Shown here in pieces: positions 41,475-48,969 of a stretch of DNA of 64,000 bases. Position numbers and translations under genes: made by a program. Where the stretch lies: contig NZ_JAKWBK010000001.1 in assembly GCF_022512515.1 (NCBI RefSeq), positions 3,968,001-4,032,000 of the forward strand. The letters are read 5' to 3'. Origin of the DNA: Paraniabella hibiscisoli. Its GTDB lineage: Bacteria; Bacteroidota; Bacteroidia; Chitinophagales; Chitinophagaceae. How positions within the stretch are numbered: the first letter of the stretch is position 1; each line of letters begins with the position of its first letter. The notes beneath the pieces were generated by a model. That model was not told the origin of the DNA and did no database searches. It worked only from the letters and a program-made list of their open reading frames with translations.

Positions 41475-41606
41475 AGTAGTAACTTTTACTGGAAAAATTT
41501 GCGGGAGCCCCTGAAAAGTAAAGGATGGCCGGGCCTGGGTAATTATAAATTGCTGTCCTTCGCACTGGTTGATACTACCGTGTTACTATATTGCGTATTC
41601 CGATAA
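41475..41606 (+). pseudogene. C-terminal fragment of an SSS-family symporter
   Basis: The frame SSNFYWKNLREPLKSKGWPG and LGNYKLLSFALV ends at a TAA. It lines up with the C-terminus of the symporter at the window end (SSKLYWKSIWEPLQAKGWKG, VGNYKALSVLLL). Only about 43 residues remain and there is no start. The rest of the gene is absent, so this is a relic of another copy of the transporter. Confidence 0.7.
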
Positions 41607-41743
41607 GTACCAATTGGAACCTGTCTAATGATAGGGATTAAGTCTGTTGATGTTGATAGCGGGTAGCGGTTTTTATTATAGAGAATAGGCTAACTAAAGT
41701 AGCGTTCTATCCCAGAGGTGATTTTTCAAACCTTTATCAGATG

Positions 41744-41990
41744 GTAGCTAAAGTAGGCTGGCGCTGATTCCTTCAAGCGTGGGCTTCATAAAAGTTCGTG
41801 CCCGTTTAGGATAGGTTTAAATGCCTAAATAAGGCTGGCTGAGCCCCTTAAAATCATCAATCACCACTACCGATACTAACATGATCACCCAACTCAAAAC
41901 CATCGTCCATTAACTATACTCACGGTCAACCGTCCTCAGTCATCTTCCGAAACCCCCACTAGTCACTTGCTATTCCCCATTCACCCTTAC
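41744..41990 (+). repeat. Short dispersed repeat copy 6 and pyrimidine-rich tract P4
   Basis: The repeat (41744..41790) reads GCTAAAGTAGGCTGGCGCTG with a CAAGCGTGGGCTTC half. The tract (41850..41990) contains CCCACTAGTCACTTGCTATT and CCCCATTCACCC words like P1-P3. It runs up to the end of the convergent lipoprotein gene. Confidence 0.4.
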
Positions 41991-42331
41991 TGTTTCCAAT
42001 AAAGAAATCCCGTACGATCGTCAGTCTGTTGAATTACCTTCGGTCCTATAATATATCTCCTGGTTTCGCTAGGTAGAATGAAGTATACACGGCTCACATT
42101 TTCGAAATAATAAGTACCTGCAGTAGTCACCTTCCGTCGATCATTATAAATGGACTCAATTTCCACCTTGGAACTGGTGATGAAGCGAATGGTTTCGGAA
42201 ATCATGCCTACCTTCTCATTGGTAACCCATACCGTTCCTGTAGGATCGCTTCCATCCTCATATTTTGAAACTTCCTTTTTGCAGGAATAACAAAGTGTAA
42301 CAAGTAGTAGGTATAATAGCAGTTGTTTCAT
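41987..42331 (-). CDS. Small hypothetical lipoprotein
   Basis: 114 residues, intact. Signal MKQLLLYLLLVTLCYSC with lipobox CYSC, then KKEVSKYEDGSDPTGTVW. The mature part (ETIRFITSSKVEIESIYND ... GTYYFENVSRVYFIL) has the look of a small lipocalin-like or DUF5640-type barrel common in Bacteroidota lipoproteins; that is an impression. It lies 88 bp downstream of the Hip operon on the same strand. Confidence 0.7.
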   Translation of the reverse strand: MKQLLLYLLLVTLCYSCKKEVSKYEDGSDPTGTVWVTNEKVGMISETIRFITSSKVEIESIYNDRRKVTTAGTYYFENVSRVYFILPSETRRYIIGPKVIQQTDDRTGFLYWKQ

Positions 42332-42419
42332 AAGCGCTGTTGATAATTTTCTTCATGAAAGATCCGCAAAGGTAAATTCCCAAAGTAGTTTTTTCCGAAA
42401 ATTGGTAATCAATTCACCA

Positions 42420-43375
42420 TTAGCTTTTAAATAATTGAGTTCTTTCACTGATCAACTGTATATATTTAGACTGCTTGTCCTTTTCCAGGAATGACTGTTT
42501 AATAATACGAGTAGCTGTAGGGAGCCAGTGCTGTAAACGCTTATAAACACTTCGTACCTGTTTGTTATTAAGGTCAAGCCCTAATCCAAAACGGTCAAAA
42601 TACGCTTTATTAAAGTTTGATTTTTTGCCACCAAGATTGAGTCCTAAATCGTCCGGATCTTTAGGTGTGATCAACTTTACATTTAGCAGATCATAGGCAG
42701 GTGATAATTCCCAGTTCTCAAAAGGCATCCACATAGAAAAGTTTTTTAGGTGCATATCATTGTTGCCAATCACATAGTTAAATACTGCAAGCTCAAAGAA
42801 ACGAAATTTATCCATCAATATATTGTCCGATATCTCCCTAATCTTCTTCCCAACTGCTCCATAGTTCCGGTATACTTATCATCAAGTTCCAGGATTTGCA
42901 TAAAATCGATCATGTGAATCTTTTGTTCATCACCTTTACGGTCAATTCGTCGGGTAATATAACAAAGCTCTCCTGATTGGAGGCGGATCATACTGAAAGG
43001 GACAATACTCATACTGAAAGCTGAAGCAAGCATCATCGATAGATGCTCATTTTCGGGCATCTGGGGATACTTGGAATTTGGAGGCTTTAAAATATAAAAT
43101 CCATCTAACGCATTGTAGATAGTTAGCCGGTTTTTTTCTGCGTCCTCTAGTACTTCTTTTAAAAACCCTAGTGATATCTTGGGTTGTACACCTGGTACTG
43201 ATACAGACTTTTTAATAGCCTCTTTCGCAAGCCGGTCCATTTCACTCAAATCATAGGGGAGTTGAGGAGCTTCAGTTGCACCGAAGAACTCTTGAATGCA
43301 CCATGGATGATAGTCTGTGCTTTCGCCATCGAGTGGCTGATAACAATGAATGCATTTATTCATTGGGGTCGACAT
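42420..43375 (-). CDS. HipT-like Ser/Thr kinase toxin (HipA C-terminal domain, one frameshift)
   Basis: HipA-fold kinase lacking its own N-terminal subdomain. A CxxC...C motif (CIHCYQPL ... HPWCIQEFFG) opens the protein. The flexible loop reads S57-V58-S59 followed by VPGVQPKIS, as in HipT proteins where two serines control activity. Substrate and catalytic blocks: NGLDGFYILKPP-like region, CYITRRIDR, the catalytic Asp in VIGNNDMHLKNFS and the metal-binding Asp in LSPAYDLL. The break at 42849..42851 is repaired by one base (LGKKIREISDNILMDKF). It overlaps the HipS gene by 20 bp. Family members phosphorylate tRNA synthetases; the target here is unknown. Confidence 0.85.
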
Positions 43376-43691
43376 TTAAATCATGAACACTCACTGCGCC
43401 TATACAGTTTTTCCCGACGGCCAGCAGTAGGCCCATCCGATCATTGGTTTTGATCCGCCAGGTTTCAGACGTGATATTTAGAAGCCAGCCTTCTGGTATC
43501 AGACCGTCAAAAAATGCGAACAATTTTTTACTTTGATAAGTAAACTTGTTTACGGGCATCTGGAAAGTAATAAACTGCTTCGGATACTTTCTGACGTAAT
43601 CTTCATTATAGGTGAACATATAAATACCCTCGTCTGTTTCTTCAAGTATGCCTGCATCGATATCTCCATATTTTACGATCGCTCTTCTCAT
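43356..43691 (-). CDS. HipS-like protein (HipA N-terminal subdomain)
   Basis: 111 residues corresponding to the Couple_hipA domain that is normally the N-terminus of HipA: RRAIVKYGDIDAGILEETD, YVRKYPKQFITFQMPV and FAFFDGLIPEGWLLN. As a separate gene between HipB and a shortened kinase it matches the tripartite HipBST layout, where the small HipS protein is the antitoxin. It overlaps hipB by 4 bp and the kinase by 20 bp, so all three are translated from one mRNA. The frame is intact. Confidence 0.82.
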   Translation of the reverse strand: MRRAIVKYGDIDAGILEETDEGIYMFTYNEDYVRKYPKQFITFQMPVNKFTYQSKKLFAFFDGLIPEGWLLNITSETWRIKTNDRMGLLLAVGKNCIGAVSVHDLNVDPNE

Positions 43692-43888
43692 TTTTGAATC
43701 TTTAAAGGCCCAAGTGTATGGCCGAACATCAATAAAACACGATTTACCTTTGATAAACTAAGGTTATCTTTACCTTGCTCAATCTTCCTTATTACTGTAA
43801 GGGCAACACCAGATCTATCCGCAAACTCCTCCTGGGTAAGTGATAATTGCTTTCGGCGATTTTTTACAAATGTTGCGAGCTCATCCAT
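43688..43888 (-). CDS. HipB-like helix-turn-helix regulator
   Basis: 66-residue XRE-family DNA-binding protein: MDELATFVKNRRKQLSLTQE, then FADRSGVALTVIRKIEQGK and LSKVNRVLLMFGHTL. The start at 43888 is chosen because the -7 box TAATTTTG lies just upstream (43914..43907) and the upstream in-frame extension runs through the operator repeats. It is the first gene of the operon and should repress it by binding the palindromes at 43885..43947. Confidence 0.88.
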   Translation of the reverse strand: MDELATFVKNRRKQLSLTQEEFADRSGVALTVIRKIEQGKDNLSLSKVNRVLLMFGHTLGPLKIQK

Positions 43889-43990
43889 TTTATATGCTTT
43901 TAAATACAAAATTAAGTAAAGTACCCATTTTATATGCTTTTGCATATCATTTTTTGATTTTTTTATAATTATATCTATTTGCATATAAAT
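43885..43990 (-). promoter_or_regulatory. Operator-promoter region of the Hip operon
   Basis: CCATTTTATATGCTTTT occurs at 43885..43901 and again at 43925..43941, exactly 40 bp apart. The second copy completes a palindrome ATATGC-TTTT-GCATAT (43932..43947). A further GCATATA half lies near 43981. The minus-strand -7 box TAATTTTG (43914..43907) sits between the two copies, so the palindrome covers the -33 region and the first copy covers the start codon. Confidence 0.65.
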
Positions 43991-44127
43991 TTAAGCCAAC
44001 CTTAGTATTATCAATGGTCTACCGAATCCCTTCAATTACGTGTTTCCCAGGATAGCTGCAGAACCATCATAATAGTAAGCATTTCCTGGAACATTCTCGT
44101 CCCGTATAATACTTATTACCGTCTCTC

Positions 44128-44606
44128 ATGCAATTTTACCTCTCAATGGAAGACGGGATGTTGCGAACCTTTGTTAATAGAGATAATGAATTGGGAAGTC
44201 ATTCTTTAGACGCAATTGAAAGATTTGATATGGCAACTGAGGAATGTGGAATTTATGTTCAATGGCTAAACCCTCTAAGGTATGAGCTTAAGTGGTCGGA
44301 TTCAACATTCAAAGATGAGAGCGATTTTTAAACATCAGTTATATCTCTAGCCGCTACATTGCACCATTAATGCAGTTCGGCATAGATCCTACAAAGAAAA
44401 GATCGTTTCTTCTTTTGGGGCGGAATCGCCGTACCTGTTTCAGATTTGCGCTGACTTCAAGAGGTGTTTGGACGTGGGAACCATCGCTTAAAGAATTGAA
44501 GGTCGGACAAGTTGTGGAATCTACGACCGTATTAGAAAAGGATATTTCCTATAAATTTTCAATGAAACCAAGAGGATGGTACATTGGGATTCAATATGAT
44601 TTCTAA
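44128..44606 (+). CDS. Hypothetical protein (one frameshift)
   Basis: About 160 residues after repair. The first frame (MQFYLSMEDGMLRTFVNRDN ... DSTFKDESDF) and the second (YISSRYIAPLMQFGIDPTKK ... MKPRGWYIGIQYDF) join when one T is added to the run 44325..44329. It has no signal peptide and no recognised domain. The N-terminal half is acidic. It is divergent from the Hip operon. The merged gene is more convincing than two separate small genes. Confidence 0.55.
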
Positions 44607-44960
44607 GGATCGACTTTTTAAATATGATGCTTTTAATAAAGGTTAAACCTACGTAACCACTCTCAAGAGCTAAATTTTGTGAGACTAAAAGAGTGAGTGA
44701 TAGCCAGCGGAAATAATTGAGCATTTACAAGATTGCATATTTGAGTTAAGTCATTCCTTTGCTCTGCTTACATGTGAAGTTTCAACACATTCGCTACATT
44801 TTTTCTTTGCTTAATTTACGTAGATTTGGTTAAGGCTTGTTTTAAATAGTTGCCTGTCTTCATTCGCATAATTGTGCACTTCCTTAGAGCCTATAGATTT
44901 AAACTCCCTGTACTGATGTGTGTTTTTGCAGAATATTGGAATGCTGACTGGGCAACCTAA
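44607..44960. other. 354-bp stretch without a recognisable gene
   Basis: AT-rich and closed by stops in all frames except short minus-strand stretches. I see no repeat family member, tRNA or promoter. Confidence 0.4.
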
Positions 44961-45267
44961 GTGAAGTGCGTGAGCTAGGCGCGCGCAAGAGGCACTGGAG
45001 CGTTTACAAGACTGCTATCTGTTGTATATATCTTTCTATGTGGACAGTATGGATAGTCGCCTGATCGCGGAAGGGACAGGTACACCCATTCGGGAAGGCT
45101 TTACACCTGCAGAGGTCCTTAAGCTATTACAGGAGTTTGCTAAAGCAGAACAACTTATTTGCCTGGAGCTGGTAGAAGTAAATCCATTGCTTAATAAACA
45201 AGGCAATCAAACCGCCGAGATAGCCTTTTCCATATTGGAAGAAATTACGCCACTCCTTTGTGAGTAG
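44961..45267 (+). pseudogene. Arginase-family C-terminal relic
   Basis: The last 80-100 codons of an arginase/agmatinase-type enzyme: QEALERLQDCYLLYISF, VDSMD, GTGTPIREGFTPAEVLKLL and ICLELVEVNPLLNKQGN. The metal-ligand block SFDVDSMD reads SFYVDSMD, so one manganese ligand is lost. The N-terminal two thirds are missing and the upstream reading shifts frame near 44975. This is a true relic. Confidence 0.7.
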
Positions 45268-45332
45268 AATAGGTGTAATAATAATGCAGCACAATCTTAG
45301 CAATGATGTGTAGGTGTGTAAAATATAAGACC

Positions 45333-45381
45333 AATAATCGGATTTTTTCCGATTATTGTATTCAAAAATTACATAAATTTG
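45333..45381 (+). promoter_or_regulatory. Palindromic operator overlapping the AbiE promoter
   Basis: A perfect inverted repeat (AATAATCGGA, 5-base loop, TCCGATTATT; 45333..45357) overlaps TTG at 45356..45358, followed by an exact -7 box TAAATTTG at 45374..45381. The start codon at 45416 is 34 bases further. Fits autoregulation by the AbiEi antitoxin. Confidence 0.6.
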
Positions 45382-45415
45382 TAGTAAAGGTGCTTGAAGG
45401 TGCCCTTATGCAAAG

Positions 45416-46055
45416 ATGAAGGACTTTTATGATCATATTGAAAAATACGCACAGGAACCGCTGACACGTCAACTGGTATTAGACTTGTTAAAGGACTATA
45501 AGCGGCCTAATGATAAAGTGAATGAGCTGGTGAAAAAGGTTTGCTACTAAACGTGATCAGGGGGTATACGTACCGGGTCCTGGTCTGAAGGTACAAGGCC
45601 CGGAAAAATTTTTAATCGCTAATCATCTTCGGGGGCCGAGCTATATATCTTTGGAGGCCGCGCTTTCTTACTGGAAGCTTGTGCCTGAAAGAGTGTATAC
45701 GGTCACTTCTATGACGATGAAGAAGTCAAAAGAGTATGTCACACCGATTGGGAAATTTACCTTTGTCAACGCCCCTTTGCCTTATTATTCATTTGGTATC
45801 CAAAGGGTACAACTGACCTCCCGCCAGTTTGTATTAATGGCATCGCCGGAGAAAGCCTTATGTGATAAGATTATAGCCACCTCTGGCATCGTTTTTCGAA
45901 GCAAACAGCAAGTCATGGATTTCCTGACGGAAGACATGAGAATAGATATACAGCTACTCACGAATTTCAACAAAAATGCCATCGCCGGCTGGTTGGGGGA
46001 TGCTCCGAAGAGGTCAAGCCTGGAGATGTTATTAAAGATACTTATTGGTTTATGA
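45416..46055 (+). CDS. AbiEi-like antitoxin of a type IV toxin-antitoxin pair (two frameshifts)
   Basis: About 214 residues. The N-terminal winged-helix part (FYDHIEKYAQEPLTRQLVL) is followed by the AbiEi block FLIANHLRGPSYISLEAALS, YWKLVPERVYTVTSMT and SPEKALCDKII. Two one-base repairs (G run near 45540 and G run near 45560) give ELVKKGLLLNVIRGVYVPGP. The stop overlaps the next start as ATGA. AbiEi proteins repress their own promoter and counter the nucleotidyltransferase toxin without binding it. Confidence 0.8.
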
Positions 46056-46902
46056 TAAAAGAATGGTTAGATGAATATAAGCCCGGTAATAGGGAAGAGG
46101 CAGAAGCAGCATTGAGAGAGATAATGCAGGAAGTGGCCCTGGCTGGATTACAGAGAGCGGTTTCTTTGAAAAAGCTGCGTTCTATGGAGGTACTGCTCTA
46201 AGGATCTTTTACGGTTTGAACAGGTTTTCAGAAGACCTGGATTTTTCATTACTGGAAGTGGAACCGGACTTCTCTTTGGAGCCCTACTTTCAGGCGATCA
46301 TTAACGAATTTAGTGGTGTCGGTATGCAGGTGGTGATCCGGGAGAAAGCTAAAGCGATAAAATCTAATATCGAATCTGCATTTTTGAAAACAGAGACAGT
46401 ATGGAAGGAGTTAATTTTAGAAAGTGTTTTGCCTCAGGAAGGTATCAATATTGCTCCGGGCATTAAGGTCAAATTGGAGGTGGATCGTAGACCACCGCTG
46501 GGTTTTGAGACCGAAGAAAAGCTACTTTTAAAACCCTATTCATTTTATGTAAAGTGTTTGACGCTGCCGAGTTTATTTGCGGGTAAAATGCATGCGTTAC
46601 TTTTTAGAAAATGGCAAAAGCGGGTGAAGGGCCGTGATTGGTACGACCTGGAGTGGTACATTAAAAAAGGGATACCACTGGATCTTCATCATTTTCTTCT
46701 CCGGGCAAAAGATACCGGGGATTGGCCAGGTGAGACCATCAATGCGGAGGAGGTTATTGACCTTTTGGATGCAAAGATCAATGCAGTTTCCTTTGATTCG
46801 ATAAAAGAGGACATAGCCCGCTTCACCCCCGACGAGGCTGTACTTGATATTTGGAGTCCTGCTTATTTTAAGGATCTTCTGGCTCATCTGAAATTTAGCT
46901 AA
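46052..46902 (+). CDS. AbiEii/AbiGii-like nucleotidyltransferase toxin (one frameshift)
   Basis: About 284 residues. The nucleotidyltransferase motif GGTALRIFYGLNRFSEDLDF supplies the GG and DxD residues. LFAGKMHALLFRKW and KGRDWYDLEWYIKKGI are family blocks with the conserved Lys and Asp. One added A near 46153 gives LQRSGFFEKAAFYGG and joins the N-terminus. Related toxins add nucleotides to tRNA or bind GTP and stop growth, often to abort phage infection. It is translationally coupled to AbiEi. Confidence 0.85.
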
Positions 46903-46923
46903 AAACTTTAAGGATATCACCAA

Positions 46924-47355
46924 ATGCAGTTTGACGAAAACAATGAAATAGTGAGACTTTGTGCTGAGGGCATGGAACTTGAAGGACAGGGCAAAAAAGA
47001 AGAAGCATCTAAACTTTTTAAAAATGCCTGGGACAAAGCTGCCAATGACTTCGAGAAATTCATTTCAGCACATTATGTTGCACGACACCAGGAAACTATT
47101 GAAGACAAGTTACATTGGGACAAAACATCTTTGACTTTAGCATTGAGAATAAATGACCATAATGTCAAAGGTGCATTACCATCACTTTATTTAAATATTG
47201 CAAAATGTTACGAAGACTTAAACGACCTTCACAGTGCAAAAGCAAATTATGAGGAGGCTCTTTTAAATTCAAATCTATTACCTGACGATGGTTATGGAAA
47301 TATGATTACAGGCGGAATTATAAATGGAATACAGAGAGTGAAACTAAAATTGTAA
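46924..47355 (+). CDS. TPR-like hypothetical protein
   Basis: 143 residues, intact. It starts MQFDENNEIVRLCAEGMELE and continues with helical repeats (KKEEASKLFKNAWDKAANDF; LPSLYLNIAKCYEDLNDLHS; AKANYEEALLNSN) typical of a TPR fold. Members of this family are often labelled rRNA adenine methyltransferase in databases, but no SAM motif is present. It begins 21 bp after the AbiEii stop and may be co-transcribed with it. Likely a protein-protein adaptor. Confidence 0.7.
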   Translation: MQFDENNEIVRLCAEGMELEGQGKKEEASKLFKNAWDKAANDFEKFISAHYVARHQETIEDKLHWDKTSLTLALRINDHNVKGALPSLYLNIAKCYEDLNDLHSAKANYEEALLNSNLLPDDGYGNMITGGIINGIQRVKLKL

Positions 47356-47368
47356 TGAAAGAAAAACA

Positions 47369-47563
47369 ATGAACATCAAACAAGCTATTGCCAAAAGCGG
47401 GGATGATCGGCTGCGATTAAGCATTTATGAAAAGTTCAATTTGCGTTCTTCTATTGAAACTTTATGCTGGAAATCCCTGCCTTCAGCAACACAGAAAACC
47501 TCAGCTGACACTCTAAAAAACATAATGTCAACCAATGAACTATCAAACATTCCAACCAGGTAA
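47369..47563 (+). CDS. Short hypothetical frame, possibly a gene fragment
   Basis: A 64-codon frame (MNIKQAIAKSGDDRLRLSIY) starting 13 bases after the TPR-like gene. The beginning is protein-like; after about residue 31 another frame (EIPAFSNTENLS) looks at least as natural, so the piece may be a shifted remnant. No family recognised. Confidence 0.3.
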   Translation: MNIKQAIAKSGDDRLRLSIYEKFNLRSSIETLCWKSLPSATQKTSADTLKNIMSTNELSNIPTR

Positions 47564-47775
47564 TAACTTAAACTCACTGGTTAAGTGTTACTGGACTTTG
47601 GAAATTCAAATAGTACATACATCTTTTTCTTTGAAGTGAATTGAGATACTTTAACCAACCACCCTCATAGGATCCCCTCGTGGCCAACCTTTCATGGGCT
47701 AGGCTAAGCATTAGCATTTGACCTGGGTAAAGATGGAGGCCTGATGAATGTTCTGATACACACAGAGACTTTGGG

Positions 47776-48670
47776 TCAGAAATCCGGAACCATTTCTGTG
47801 TTTTTAGCCGCGAGTACCTTTTTTCGGTATTCGGAAGGTGTTATTTTGTGTATGGCTTTAAAAAACTTATTGAAATTAGCAATGCTGTTATAGCCACATT
47901 CATAACATACATCGGATATAGAGTATATGTCGCTTTGAAGCAGTTTGGACGCATGGCCGATTCTTAACTCGTTTAGAAATTCGATGACCGATTTTTGTGT
48001 ACGGCTTTTAAAATACCGGCAAAAAGCGTTGGAGGTCATATTACAAAGGCTGGCAACATCGTGTAAAGATATTTCACGCTGAAAATTCTGCATCATATAC
48101 TGATATACCTTGTTAATACGATTAGTGTCTTTTTCATCATATAAATTTTTATAAGACACACTGGCCAGATAAGTATACTCTTTTGAATTCGATAAAAGAT
48201 GTACAAGTTCCAGGAACGTAATAATTTTTTTAAGATCATTTTCCTTTGACAAACACCGGAGTTTATCTATAATATCTTTTTGGTGTTACCCCAAAATACG
48301 AGGCCTCTGTAAGACCGTTCTACCAGCTGCTCAATAGGACTTAGCAGCGTTAGCTCATCAGTAAGATTCAGTAAAAAATCGGGAGGAAAATATATGACAG
48401 TGGATTTAACCTGATGATCATTTGCCGCAATAAAAAAGTTTCGTCATTTTGCCAGATATGAGGGAGGTTGGGACCCATTAACACCAGGTCGTCATCCTCG
48501 AAGTTATCAACATTATCGCCTACGATCCGTTTACCAAAGCTTTTTTCAATCCAAACCAGTTCACATAAATGGTGAAAATGAAACGGCGTGCTCAGGTATT
48601 GTTGATCTATTGTTTTAACGCGAATGGTTTTTGTACCGGCAAGAGAAACGTCTATGAGTTGAGGTTTCAT
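47776..48670 (-). CDS. AraC-family regulator of PUL 2 (two frameshifts)
   Basis: About 298 residues. An N-terminal cupin sensor domain (FHFHHLCELVWIEKSFGKRI, DDDLVLMGPNLPHIW) is followed by an AraC-type DNA-binding domain (EISLHDVASLCNMTSNAFCR; SISDVCYECGYNSIANFNKF). Breaks at 48432..48437 and 48277..48281 are each repaired by one base, giving ETFFIAANDHQVKSTVIYF and NTKKDIIDKLRCLSKEND. It is divergent from SusC 2 with a 299-bp shared spacer, the classic place for a local activator of a polysaccharide utilisation locus. Confidence 0.85.
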
Positions 48671-48969
48671 TCACGAAAGATTTATAAACTAAATTACCGG
48701 TTTTTTAGTGACAATGATTTTTTTTGTGCAAAAAAATATAATCTAAGAAAAATGTACGAAAGCATCTTTTCCGCTTAAAAGCAGCGGCATCACCCAGATG
48801 CAAAACAGATCAACTTTCTCCGGTTTTTTTAATAAGCCAAGTTTGATTATATAAAGTTTATTATTCCGAGTATACACTATTTTATCAAACCTGTTAAGAT
48901 TGTATTAACAATTGCGTAAATGATTGTAGGCAGTGCCTGTAGTGACGGGCTATTTTCGGTGAAACAAAA

